From the NCBI GenBank assembly GCA_033239525.1, contig BSYO01000025.1:10822001-10886000 (forward strand): a stretch of 64,000 bases of DNA, written 5' to 3'. Below are positions 23,322-34,673 of the stretch, piece after piece. The notes beneath the pieces are model-generated. The model was not told the origin of the DNA. It did no database searches and saw nothing but the letters and a program-made list of their open reading frames with translations. Numbering within the stretch: the stretch's first letter is position 1; each line of letters begins with the position of its first letter. Both the position numbers and the translations under genes were made by a program. The stretch comes from Nepenthes gracilis (taxonomy: Eukaryota; Streptophyta; Magnoliopsida; Caryophyllales; Nepenthaceae).

Positions 23322-23480
23322 GTTCTTGTATGGACAGAGGCTCTCACCTCTGAACTTCGTAAACGTCTTGCTCGCTCGCTATGTATCTGTAGCCCCACTC
23401 TTCATTAGTGTTCAAACCCCAAGCGGGGCTGTATCATTTGAATTTAAACTAAAACCAGCAATAAAAAAATTAGAAAATAA
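23322..23480 (-). promoter_or_regulatory. ARP7: ARP7 upstream region and probable 5' leader
   Basis: Immediately upstream of the ARP7 ATG the minus strand reads through a moderately GC-rich segment with GCCCCGCTTGGGG at about 23428-23416. Beyond 23480 it is replaced by low-complexity AT repeats. No clear TATA box was found, which would fit a housekeeping nuclear gene. The promoter is inferred from position only. Confidence 0.4.
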
Positions 23481-24100
23481 TCATTATATTACGTTTAATT
23501 ATTAAAATAAAATAAAATAATTATTTTAGATAATAAAATAATTATTTTAGATAATAAAATAAGATAAAAATAAAGTTAAATTGTTATTTTTATATTTAAT
23601 TATTAGAATAGAATAAGGTCGAAATTAATATTTCATTATTTAGTTTGTAGAATAGTATAAGGAATAAGGTAAAAATAATGATAATATTAATAATAATTAT
23701 TATTAAATATAATAATAATATATAATAATAATACCTAATAATTAATAATAATATATAATAATAATTAAACATAATAATAATATGAAATAATAATAATAAC
23801 AATAATTAAATATAATAATAATAATACCTTATAATTAATAATAATAATTAAACATAATAATATGTAATAATAATACCTAATAATAATAATAATAATATGT
23901 GAGAATTATTATTTTCACATTTATTAGAATAACAATTTTTATATAAATGATGGGAATTGTTATTCCCACATATGTGGGAATAACAAATTTTAGAAAAAAT
24001 ATTTATTCCCAATTAAATTTGTAACCAAACGGATAAATATCTATTTACAGGGAATAGAAATTCTATTCACATCTTATTCCCTCCAACCAAATGTGTCATT
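23481..24100. repeat. AT-rich low complexity with (ATA)n/(TAAT)n microsatellite
   Basis: From 23500 to 23660 an imperfect AATAATTATTTTAGAT phrase recurs. From 23680 to 23905 there are long (ATA)n tracts broken by TTA and CCT. The right edge (24000-24100) ends TTATTCCCTCCAACCAAATG, which resembles the terminus of plant DNA-transposon MITEs, but no matching inverted partner was found. Confidence 0.7.
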
Positions 24101-25150
24101 AATGTCAAAAAAATACCATCGAATAATATAAACATGACAGCATTAGCAATTGAAATAATATTTTTAGGGATTAATTTGTGAATTTTGCATAATTTAAAGA
24201 TTTTATTTTAATTTTTTTTTACAATTTCATTCTCCTATTTCTATAATAAAATAAACTTTACAAAATTACACATATAAGTCTTACTTATTCAATAGCTTTT
24301 TGACAATAGTAGAGAAGAAAGCTCATTATAGCGATTAAATGGGCCACAACAAAGCCTATAGCGAACAATATTTGACTATATATGACGTAGCTCAATATTT
24401 TAAATTGTATCAACTTACATGGTAGGTAAGTCACGAGCCGTACACGTCTCTATTTTTTTTTTCATTGCCAATAGTCATATGACCATTCAATAGTTATATA
24501 ACCATTGGGGGGGGGGGAGCCAAGTGAAATCACCCTATATATATATATATATATATATATCCCCCTATATAGGACCAAAAGCCCCTATATAGATATATAT
24601 ATATATATGTATATATTACCCCCAACACATAACATACACTGAACAAAAACCCTCCCTACTCTCTCTACTCTTTGTCCTCTTACAATATAAAATGATATTA
24701 GTATAATACTTATTGATATATTTATATTAAATTTATTAATTATTATCTATATTTACATATTAATATTTTATGTATAATTTAATGATTAATTATAGAACAT
24801 ATTTTTATAATTTTGATAGTGAATAAATATAAAAAAATAATTTTAGTACCTTCATACTGATTATATTATATATACACATTAATAGTAGTTCTAAAGTATT
24901 AGTATTGCGATCTAGTTTTGACTCAAATATCACTAATATTTTTTCTAATTCTAATTGCCCCTCTATGAAATATTCCAATAATATATAATAAATAATTTTT
25001 AGATTAAATTTGTTAATAATTACGAATTGGCCATTTATAAATATATATATATATATATATATATAAAGGATTATACGTGTAAAAGATCGAGACTTCACTA
25101 TAAGTCTATGATTAGAGAGGTACAAATTACTTTATGATTGTAAGAACTTT
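24101..25150. repeat. low-complexity block with G-run and TA microsatellites
   Basis: An 11-base G-run lies at 24507-24517, (TA)n at 24536-24560 and 24589-24608, and again at 25039-25065. Between the first two are paired CCCTATATAGG/CCCCTATATAG phrases and then AACACATAACATACACTG, which could be a TATA and leader of a decayed LTR. No gene is supported; the minus-strand open frame at 24805-25125 is AT-rich chance. Confidence 0.55.
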
Positions 25151-25159
25151 CAAATTTTT

Positions 25160-25700
25160 AAGGCCTCGTGATATCATATGCGTCCACTGTTCGAATTCTT
25201 TACCTCAAGCTATTGAATTCATTTTCCTTAATATCTTGAATACTTGAAAGGGAAGAATTCCTCCATAATAGCCTCCAAGAACAAATCTCATGAAAATTTT
25301 TCATTATCTATTCTCTAATCCAATCGTTGCGTAGCCCACCATCTATCTGTCTTTCCTTTCAACTTATAAGCCGCAAACTTGATTTTATTCTCCTTAGAGA
25401 AATTAATCACCTTAAATACCTTCTCTACTTGATGGATCCAATTTTCTACTTTAATGGGGTCTGATTCACCAAAAACTCTAAAACACGCTTATAGGTAAAG
25501 CTGTCAAACGACATCATGCTATGCCTTTGCTCAACTATCCTATTTCTCGCATCCAAGTCCTTATCCTACTGCTGAATCATTCGATCTATGATATGATTCA
25601 TATAACCCATCATCACTAGATAATTATCTTCTTAGTTTAAACCCCATCTTTTTCTCCCTGCACCTCTATTTCCTACCGTATTGACACCTATCATACAAAA
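25160..25700 (-). pseudogene. gypsy gag core linked to LTR family D
   Basis: The minus strand at about 25470-25330 reads FGESDPIKVENWIHQVEKVF, then FAAYKLKGKTDRWWATQ. This is the plant Ty3/gypsy Retrotrans_gag domain in a stretch without stops. Upstream (25610-25480) is MNHIIDRMIQQ and further polar sequence; downstream the frame breaks, with EEFFPFKYS marking the usual 'FF..KY' motif. It lies 300 bp from the family-D LTR at 26009-28036 in the right order (LTR, leader, gag), so it identifies family D as gypsy. Pol is missing. Confidence 0.8.
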
Positions 25701-26008
25701 TATTCAAATGTTTACATCTTCAAAATCAAATAGAACACCTTTCCTTTCGACTTTATCTAGTACTACTCTATTACGTCCAAAAATCAAATTTTATACTTAT
25801 ATGAACAAACCAAACCTAAATACTAAATATATCATAACTCACAATGAGCACAGAACCAACTTTGAACTATTTATCTAATCCCCCATCAACAATATGAAAT
25901 ATGGTAAAAATCAAAATTACGTTTGCAAGGAAAAGGTATATAACAAAATTCTAAATTGTTACAATAACCCTATTGCACTCAAGATATCAAAAATGTTTAA
26001 ACTGAAAA
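25701..26008 (-). other. leader between family-D LTR and gag
   Basis: In element orientation this follows the LTR end (GGGACATGACA) and precedes gag. A good tRNA primer-binding site is not visible; the first bases read TTTTCAGTTTAAAC, possibly a decayed site. The plus-strand open frame at 25681-25878 has no family resemblance. Confidence 0.45.
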
Positions 26009-28036
26009 TGTCATGTCCCAAAATTTAATTCCATCATTAATAATTAATGGCATTAATATATTAAAAATTAGCAATCCAATAACTGGGGATCCGAACATTA
26101 CAGTGACACATTAATTGACCAAAATAAAAATAATATGACTTGAATATAGGATCAGAAATGTCACGCCATCAGATGATATTGAAATTAGCCAAAATATGAT
26201 GTTGGATCTTACATAATGAGTCATATCTAATTCAAAAGAAATTTAAATTCTAAACTTTCATAATAAAATTGTAATCCGACAACATTATTCATACTATAGT
26301 ACCGTAAATAATTTAATTTAGAAATGAATTATCAAAAATAAAATGCCACAATTAATTTTTGCCTAAACCTAATATGAAATCTCTTCAAACTTTAACTCCT
26401 CGGTCAGAACCTTACCGTCACACGAGTGTCTAAACTTCTAATCTGAAATGGTTAGCGAAAATAGAAACATAAGTAAGTAAAAACTCAATAATGCATATAA
26501 TTTATATTTAAACATGCCGAAAGAAACAATGAAATCAATTTCAATGAATTACAATGAACTTCTATAATAAATATACATAACTTATTAAATTTTTTTTTAG
26601 GTTCTTATGCAAATTATGTCATATAATCTATAATTAATTATACAATTTCTTAGGATTAAGGGTCAGTAGTGGCTTATCAACTAAATAAGCAAATAATCAA
26701 AATTAAAGTTATATTTATTTTCATACAATTAAAGATCTTATCCTACTATTTAAGATCTATAAGTATACTGTCACACACATAACTCTATAGATAGGATTGA
26801 ATGTTACTTTCACCCGCGAATAAATAGGTTCCAATATCAATCACTATCATAATATATTAAGGCATGTATAATATATTACCTGCTAAACTTATTACAATGA
26901 TTTAATACTTCAAACATATGAAAATACTCAATTCTTTATAATATTATATTTTCTTATTTTAGAAAAAATATTATTAATTCTTTAACATATAGTAAAGTTT
27001 TTATTCAATTTTCTTAATTTCTAATCATGAAATGTTAGAATTTATAGTAAAAATTTGGACATACTCAATTTAAAATATATGACATCATATTATGAGATTT
27101 TTAGATATGGTTGTAGAAAAACTAATAATATTGATAATATTTCAACATTTTTATTTCAAATAATATGCATGTAGGAATAATTTACTGAATTTTCAAAAAA
27201 TACAATACACAAATTTAGTGATTTGAAATATATAAAAATATTAAATACAAAATTAAAACTTATAATAGTTATAGAACCATGAATTCAATATATGCATGCA
27301 AGAAATTACAAGAAATTACTTGATAACCCAAAACATATGATTTAAGAGCCTAATTTTCATAAAAATTACAAAGAATGGAAGTAAAAATTCATGCATATGA
27401 AGTATCATTGTTTTAGTTGTAAAAATATATCATATTTAAGTATTTAGAATAAGAAATACTCAAAAAAATGAGAAATAAATAACAACAAAAGAAAGAAAGT
27501 TTATAATACACTTACCTTAATTTTAATTTTTCAAAAAATTTTACTTTGATTCACTTAAATTTACCTTCTCCAGCTTCCTCTCTCTTATGTTTTTTTTTCT
27601 CTCTGCTCTCTCAAATCCTTATAGAAAATGATCAAAATTCGGTCAAACACGATATATATAGCAAAGTGGCGCTCGAACGCTTGTTAAACACACGTCAGAC
27701 ACTACGGCCAAATATGGCGGCACACAAGTGCTGCATTGGTCGAACAACAAGTGTTAGCATTTTGTTTCAGTATGCTCAAGCGTCTCTAGGGTGTGCATCA
27801 AGCGTGGCTAATCTAGAAAGTATGTTCAAACTCCGCTCAAACGATGGTCAGTCGTAACCTCTCTACCTAGAATACTCATGAGTGAGCATTGAGCGTCGAT
27901 CAAGTATCCATTAACTTGATGTGACCATATTTAATTTTAACTTTTGACTTAAATTTTTTATCATTTAATATTAATTTTAATTATCTCAATTTAATTAATC
28001 ATGATTAAAATAAAAAATTCAAATTTGAACTTTACA
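26009..28036 (-). repeat. family-D LTR, 5' LTR of a gypsy element
   Basis: On the minus strand it begins TGTAAAGTTCAAATTTG at 28036 and ends GGGACATGACA at 26009, 2028 bp. Its first 450 bp run parallel to the family-D LTR at 37003 (same TTTAATTAAGT…GATGAAAAAA…AAAGTCAAA wording). The U3 includes GTGGCGCTCGAACGC on the plus strand near 27666, TATATATA near 27655, then a purine-rich leader and AAGGTAAGTGT. A CGCGGGTGAAAGT block near 26825 recurs in the other D copies. The flanking 5-mers do not match, as expected for a 5' LTR whose partner is lost. Confidence 0.75.
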
Positions 28037-28339
28037 TACAACCAAATAATTAAATAATATAATAACCTCAAATGTAAATTAAAATATAAATCTAGTAAAA
28101 GCCCAAATATAGATCTAAAGGCTACTATAACTAATCCAAATCTTTGAGACACCCTTATTCTATTCTTACATGTTTTCAATATGTCTCCTCTAAAAATGTT
28201 AGAAACATTTGTAAAATGTGGGTCAAAAATTCAATAAGTATATATATATATATATATATATTATTAGCTTCACTTTTATATAATTACCTCCTTTTCTATA
28301 AATAATAATAATAATAATAATAATAACTCAATGAACAGT
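28037..28339. repeat. AT-rich spacer with TA and TAA microsatellites
   Basis: (TA)n at 28239-28261 and (AAT)n at 28301-28326. No gene or element boundary was seen. Confidence 0.6.
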
Positions 28340-29050
28340 TTTGATGGGTACCGGCACCTAAGGCCCAAATGGCGAAACCCATCTCCCAGTGGTTGAATCC
28401 TAGCACCAAAGAGGTTCCGCGGGCCCAGGAGGCCCAAGAGACCCAGGTGTTGGGGCCGGTCTAAAATGGCAAAACAGTTTTCAAGGCCACTCGGGCCCCA
28501 TAAACTAGAGGAAGGTAGCAGGAGTCGCTCAGCCTGCAGAAATGACACGCCATAAGATTTGGTGACCAAAACCCATCAGGCTGTCAGAGTAATGATGACC
28601 CTACAATGTACTCCGTATGGGACACCATAGGAAATCGTCCAGCGTATAGGCTACGCACTTGACACAGAGGATCAGATTGGGGAGTTGGCGGCAGACTTCC
28701 TGCACACGCTAGCCCACGTGGATGACCCCTAATGGATATTTCCAAATGTTATAAATACATTAACTGAGCACTCAATCAGGCCACTCCCTGGATTTTCTCC
28801 TCATTCCAGCGTTCATTGTGTTTACAATGGCCATAGAAAAGGAAAAGAGGGAAACGGAATCTCGAGCGTATTTTGTAAACAACTTGTAACCTCGAACTGC
28901 ATAGTGAACCTCATTCTCGGACGAAGGTCCCGTGGTTTTTCCTTCTCATTTTACGGGGAGGTTTTCCATGTAAAAAATCCCAGTGCACCATAATCCTTTT
29001 CCCTACTTCTCCTGTCTCTCAGACCACATATTAAGTAACAAAAAGTAACC
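28340..29050 (+). repeat. LTR-like segment with TATA box
   Basis: GC-richer than its surroundings, with TATA-like TTATAAATACATT near 28749, then a leader and TTTACGGGGAGGTTTTCCATG near 28950, a phrase common near the ends of plant copia LTRs. The other LTR and a target duplication were not found, so the borders are approximate. It could be the 5' LTR of the copia-2 element whose gag starts at 35976 once the nested copia-1 is removed. Confidence 0.35.
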
Positions 29051-29288
29051 AGATCCCTTGAGTGTTGAACGGATCCCACCTAAGGAAAACCCCAATGCTT
29101 TAAACACCCGATTGGGTCCTTATCTGCTCGCATCTAGGATCTGCGGACACAGCAAGTTTGTACACACAAATTATAAAAACTTTTCTTCATTTCTATTTCA
29201 ATTTTGTAACATGGTGGGTTTCTCTAACCTATTCACCTCTCTGTGGCCCAATCTTAAACCAATTTATGTTCATCGTCATTACTCATTC

Positions 29289-29577
29289 GATGCCGCTATA
29301 GATTTCAAATATAGAATCATTGGTCCAGTACATTATCATCATTGCAATAGTCTCGCCTCCGGTTTGTATCATCATTTTTGGAATCTCTGAACCGGTATGG
29401 CATCGTCGTTGCCAGAATTTCAATTCCGATGCGTTATCGTAGTTGCAAGAATCTATGTTAGAGGTTATGATATAATCGTTACTGGAATCTCTATTTCGAT
29501 AAGGCATAACAGTCACGCGAATCTCAGTTTTGGTATGGCGGCGTCAGTGTGCAATCTTTGTTTACCTTCGCCAGCCA
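29289..29577. repeat. degenerate ~35-bp minisatellite
   Basis: About eight head-to-tail units of 33-39 bp follow one another, for example units starting GGTATGGCATCGTCG (29395), GATGCGTTATCGTAG (29429), GGTTATGATATAATCG (29464), GATAAGGCATAACAG (29499) and GGTATGGCGGCGTCAG (29533). A common core is (T)ATCGTCGTTGC-GAATCTC. Open frames on both strands here arise from the repeat. Confidence 0.7.
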
Positions 29578-29785
29578 TTCATTGTAGAAATTTTCTCGGG
29601 TGAAGACGACCCAAAACATGTTGTTTTGAGTCAATTGAGTATTCAAATGCGTGGTTATAACTCCTGGTGGCATTTCACCTTGATGATTAAACACAGTGTT
29701 TCAAATACCACGTTAATCTGAACACATCGTTCTCGTGTTTTCCATATGATTCGTTTCATTAGAGAAACAATTTAAACACGCCATT

Positions 29786-30712
29786 TGTTGGAATCACTCC
29801 CATGTGAAAGTACCTTTTTGAGTTCAAGGACATAGCCTAAGGATGAGGACTATGAGTGGCTATAGACCGCGGACGTGTGTGTTGAGTGTCCACAAACTCT
29901 ATATAGTATTAGCGCAAGGAATTCTGGTCAACTCCTTTGACTGACAGATAATGCATTGATCGTCCAAAAATGACCCATTAACCTATTGACCGGCTGAAGG
30001 TCCACAGACCTGTATGTTGAGCGTTCATGGACTTACACAGTATTACTCGAGGAGCCCTTAAGTGATGAAGTCTGTTTTTGAGCATCTGAGGATGCTGTTG
30101 ATGGAATGATACAGACTTGTTACTTGGCACAGGAAGGCTTAAGGAGGACGACCAGTCGGTCAATGGGAGTGTTGACCTGCTAAAACATGGATCTGGTCAA
30201 CAAAATATTGACCAGTTTAGAGGAGTGTCTAGTCAATCGAATGTTGACCATTCACCAGAGAATCTAGTAGGGGCTAAGGGTGCTAGCTCAGAAGATTTTC
30301 TGAGCATGCTGATCTCAGGAGGATATGCACCGTTTCTACAAAGCTCTATAATTTACAGGGCAGCTGTATATTGTTAGCTGTGTCAGATTCTGTCGTTGTA
30401 GGTGATTGCAAAACATGTATATGTATGCTGCATTGAAACTGTGAGCATGTGTAAGCTTTCTAAGTGTGTGAGAGTGTGAAGAGAGAACGCTGTGAGTGAA
30501 TTGTGTTCTAACTCTCTATTTTCTTCACCTAGGGTTTATATAACCGTGAAACTTACGTAGTAAAAATTTATTTCTAGATTAAGTGTCATGTGGCTTTTTT
30601 CTTCGGTTTGTAAAGGGTTTTCCACGTTAAATTTAGTATTCTCCTCTTCTTCCTTCTTCTTTGTTCGCTACTGTGTGTGTGCTTGAAATGGTCTGACGCT
30701 ATTTTCCTAACA
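29786..30712 (+). repeat. copia-1 5' LTR
   Basis: 927 bp, TGTTGGAATCACTCCC to CGCTATTTTCCTAACA. A TATA-like GGGTTTATATAACC lies near 30534. The sequence includes internal GGTCAA/TTGACC repeats (30150-30255). The 3' LTR is collinear throughout. Confidence 0.93.
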
Positions 30713-30727
30713 AGTGGTATCAGAGAG
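30713..30727 (+). other. copia-1 primer-binding site (tRNA-Met type)
   Basis: Directly after the LTR the sequence reads AGTGGTATCAGAGAG, the usual plant copia site complementary to the 3' end of initiator tRNA-Met. Confidence 0.9.
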
Positions 30728-30753
30728 AGCACGGTTTGAGAGGTTTCGATTAA

Positions 30754-31550
30754 ATGACGTCGTCATCTTCAAAGAATCTGTCGTTCAGTGTGTAACAGTT
30801 TAACGGGTAAGGTAACTTTATCTTTTGATAAGAAAGGGTGAAGAACATCTTAACCTGAGAAGTAACAGTGAAGGCGTTAAGGAAAAAGGATGAGAAGTCG
30901 GAGAACATGACTGTGAAAGAATGGCAAGATAAAGTGAATTTTGCCAACTGTACTATCAAATTATACCTGACGGACAACACACTTCAGGGGATCCTTGGCT
31001 TATCAGACCAAGCAGAGGTTTGGGAGAAACTTAAAAATCGATATAAGTCTAAGTCCTTAGCTATAAGGTTGCATGTGAAGAAGTAGTTTTATGGACTACA
31101 TTTGTCTAAAGGGAAACGTTTCTAGAAGTATTTGGATGAGCTTAACCAGATTTTAATACGGATGTCAGCGCTTGATGAGGAGACCAAGGAGGATGACAAG
31201 GCATTGGTATTGCTGGCTACTTTACCAGCCTTATATGACCACATTGTCACAACATTATTATTCGAAAATGATACATTTAGATTGGATGAGGTGATTACTT
31301 CTCTACTCATGAATGAGTTTAGGCGGTCCCAAGGGACCTTCACCTCGGCTCACTCTGAGGTACTCGTACAAAATCATGGGGAAGGAGTAAGGGCCATGGT
31401 CCGAAATCTTGAGAATAAGTAAGTCTCGCTCAAGATTTTGAAACTTTGAGTGCTGTCATTGTGGTATGAAAGGTCACATTAAGAAACACTATTATAAGTG
31501 GGAGTATGAGAATGCAGAGAAGGAGAAAGGAGAAAAGGGATGAGCTAAAG
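30754..31550 (+). pseudogene. copia-1 gag with degenerate zinc knuckle
   Basis: The start codon at 30754 is followed by MTSSSSKNL, then an early stop. The gag core continues as WQDKVNFANCTIKLYLTDNT and VWEKLKNRYKSKSL, then LDELNQILIRMSALDEETKE (the UBN2 gag family). A knuckle at 31445-31490 reads CCHCGMKGHIKKHYYKW; the last zinc-ligand Cys is replaced by Tyr. Three or more stops interrupt the frame. Gag forms the virus-like particle that holds element RNA. Confidence 0.85.
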
Positions 31551-31599
31551 AAAAGTTCTTGATGTCAGTGATCACGGGAGGCGATCTCATGTTAACCTG

Positions 31600-32870
31600 T
31601 GAAGAGGATGACATTGTAAATCTGGCTAAGGAGGCAAACGATTGGGTGGTGGATACTGGAGCATCCATCCACGTCACTTCTTGGAAATGGCTCTTTACTT
31701 CTTAAATTTCAGGTGACTTTGGAGTGTTGAAGATGGGGAATATGGAGACATCTAGAGTTGTTGGCTGTGGTAACGTGTCTCTGGTCACCAATAATGGTAC
31801 TCAATCGATTTTGAGAGACATTCGATATATTCCTAACATTCGGATGAATATCATCCCAGCAGGAAGACTTGATGATACTGATTTTTATAATGTCTCCTGT
31901 GATGGGGGATAGAAACTAACCAGGGGGTCTTTGGTAGTTGCCTTTGGTGGAAAGATGTTGGGCCTGTTTGTGTTGCAAGCCTCTACTGAGGCAAGAGGAG
32001 TAAATGCTGCTAGTAGCGTGGAGACTTCGGATTTGTGGCACTATTGGTTGGGCAACATGAGCGAAAAAGAATTATGTCATTTGGCCAAGAAGGACCTTAT
32101 AGCGGATGTTAACGAAGTTGAGTTGAGGAAGTGTCCTCACTGTATAGTGGGGAAGTAGATGAGAGTCTCTTTCTGAGAAGACTCGTTCTCCAAAAAGACT
32201 GAAGTGTTTGATTTGGTACATACCGATATATGTGAACCATTCAAGAAGAAATCATTTGGAGGAGTTTAGTACTTTGTTTCGTTTATAGATGATTACTCGA
32301 GGAAGTTGTGGGTTTACCCACTTAAGTTTAAGGATCATGTTCATAGAATATTTGAGCAATTTTATGCTATGGTGGAACGTGAAACTGAAAGAAAGCTTAA
32401 GTGCATTCGGAGCGATAATGGTGGAGAATATATTTGGACGTTTGATACCTACTACTAATCTCATGGCATTAGGTACCAGAAGATGCCGCAGTTAAATGAA
32501 GTGGCCGAGTGGATGAACTACACATTGTTGGAAAGGGTTAGGACTATACTTTCAAAAGCGAAATTTCCAGGATTGTTTTGGGTTGAACCCCTAAGGACGG
32601 CGACCTATGTTATCAATAGGTCACCCAATATACCCTTGAATGGTAAAGTTTCTGAGAAGATATGGTCTGAAAAGAAGCTATCCTACGACCATCTTAGAGT
32701 ATTTGGGTGCAATACTTTTGTGCACATTCCCAAGGATAAAAGGACCAAGCTAGAGGCAAAAATGAAACAATACATCTTTCTGGGCTATGGAGAAGACGAT
32801 CTAGGATTCAGATTTTATGACCCAACAGGGAAAAAATTTATCCAATTATGAAATGTGGTCTTTATTGAAG
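31600..32870 (+). pseudogene. copia-1 protease and integrase
   Basis: The protease active site DWVVDTGASIHVTS is intact at 31640-31681. GAG-pre-integrase follows at 32035-32160 (LWHYWLGNMSEKEL, KCPHCIVGK). Integrase shows its first Asp in FIDDYSRKLW (32281-32310), the second in IRSDNGGEY (32407-32433) and the Glu in NEVAEWMNYTLLERV (32487-32531), after a small deletion in the region between them. The C-terminal part FGCNTFVHIPKDKRTKLEAK and FLGYGEDDLGFRFYD is well kept to 32850. Frames change at several stops. Confidence 0.9.
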
Positions 32871-33079
32871 AGGAGACCATTGAAAATATTAAAAAATAGA
32901 AGAAGGCTTTATCTGACACTGGCCGGACAGAAAAGATAAGTGTTGAAACTATCCGTTCAGTACCTTGTCAGTACGAGGACAATGGCCCAAGAGTGGTTGG
33001 GGACAATAATGAGGCAGTCACTATGCCTGATGAGGATTAAAATGAAGTTTCTCCTCATCCGGCCGAGGAGGTTATTGTT

Positions 33080-34560
33080 TAATGATCAGCAAGAGACAGA
33101 TGATCGTCTGTATGTTTGTCATCCAGTGAGTACGTCCTGCTCACTGACAGAGATGAGCCCTAGGATTTTGAAGACGCAATGAAGTATAAGCATAAGGATG
33201 AATGGATGGAAGCCATGTCGGTGGAGATCGGTTCTCTGCACGAGAATTATACATTTGAACTAGTAGAATTGTCAAAGGGGAAGCGAAAACTGAAGAACAA
33301 ATGGGTATTCTGTTTGAAAATGGATGAGAGTACCTCAAAACTGAGGTACAAGACGAGACTAGTGGTCTGCTTCTTTAGTTCCTTGACTCGAATGATGTTT
33401 TGGCCAACTACTAGCATGTTGTCCATATAGAGGAGGAGAATGATAAAGTCATTTTTAGAGAATTTCTGCACAAAGACACAGTGATTAGAAGTAATCTTTG
33501 GTATCTTTGGACCGACCATGATAGATTCAAATTTCTTGTACCACTATCTTGAAGCCTATTTTAGTCTGTACATTCTTTTTCTTAAAAAGCATACCAGGTG
33601 TTCCTTTCCCTTAACCTGGAGAACTCTGGCTACTCCATATAGATTTCTTCCTTAAGATTACCATAAAGAAATGTTGTCCGAATATCTAACTGCACCACCT
33701 CTAGGATTGAAAGGATACTGTGTGAAATGTTAACTTTGTCTTTCCCTCATGTTAATTATAGGAAACTGGGAATGTTTCTCTGCAATGAAGGACCTTGGGC
33801 CGGCAAAACAAATTCTAAGGTTCAGAATCATTTGTGATCGAGAGTTAGGAAAACTATGGCTATCTCAAGAGAGTTACATTGAGAAGGTACTCTAACGCTT
33901 CAACATGGACAAGTCCAAACCAATAAGTATACCGTTGGCAAGTCACTTTAGGCTGAGTAGTGAGCAGTGTCCGTCCTCGGATGCTGAAAAAGCCATCATG
34001 AGGAGCATACCCTACCCTTTGATTGTAGGTAGCTTAATGTACGCGGCAATATGTACGAGGTCGGACATTGCACATACTGTTGGCACAGTTAGTCATTTTC
34101 TGTCAAAGCTGAGAAGGGAACACTGGAATGAGATATTTTCGAGGGACTTTTAAGTTGTGTCTGTGCTTTGGAGATTACAAGCCTCACATGGTTAAATACA
34201 CGGATGCTGACATGGCAGGTGATGTTAACTCTAGAAAGTCTACATCGGGATACTTTGTGAAATTTATCGGAGGACCAGTCTTCTGACAGTGAAAGTTGTA
34301 CAAGTGCGTTACCCTCTCAACGACTGAGGTATAATTCATTACTGTAATGAGGTCAGCAAAGAAGTACTCTAGATGAAAAAGTTCATGTAAGAATTGAACC
34401 TCAAATAAGAGAAGTACGTGGTTCTTTGTGATAGCCAAATCGCTATATATCTTTGTAGAAACTCCTCATTCCACTCAAGATCAAAATATATTGATATTCG
34501 ATACCATTGGATGAAAGATGTTATTGATGTTGGACTTTGTCGCTTGAAAAAATCCGAACG
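33080..34560 (+). pseudogene. copia-1 reverse transcriptase and RNase H, with an inverted middle
   Basis: The RT N-terminus reads MEAMSVEIGSLHENYTFELV and KNKWVFCLKMDES at 33205-33330 and ends at RYKTRLVV (33340-33366). The next part of the protein is found only on the minus strand (33762-33367). The plus strand resumes at 33767 with AMKDLGPAKQILRF, then SQESYIEKVL, YPLIVGSLMYAAICTRSDIA. RNase H follows (KYTDADMAGDVNSRKSTSGY, LSTTEV) to about 34560. Stops are scattered outside the inversion too. Confidence 0.9.
33367..33762 (-). other. inverted RT segment of copia-1
   Basis: On the minus strand this segment reads LEVVQLDIRTTFLYGNLKEE, then NHCVFVQKFSKNDFIILLLY and MDNMLVVGQNIIRVKELKKQ. These are the RT residues that should lie between RLVV and AMKDLGP on the plus strand, including the catalytic box (here YMDN instead of YVDD). 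Both edges coincide with the points where the plus-strand match stops and restarts, so a piece of about 0.4 kb was inverted in place. Confidence 0.9.
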
Positions 34561-34673
34561 GAGGAGAATGGATCAGATATGATGACCAATGCTCTGCCAT
34601 AAGCAAAGCTTAAAGTCTGTTGCAGTTTGGCTGGTTTGTCAAATATGGCTTCCCCACGGTCGTGATGGGAAGT

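Noticed and set aside
23220..23505. Plus-strand open frames over the start of ARP7
   Set aside because: They are antisense shadows of ARP7 exon 1 and its leader; the minus strand gives a clear family match with correct splice sites.
29289..29577. Possible CRISPR array because of ~35-bp periodicity
   Set aside because: Units are degenerate throughout with no constant repeat and variable spacer pattern, and the genome is clearly a plant's; it is a minisatellite.
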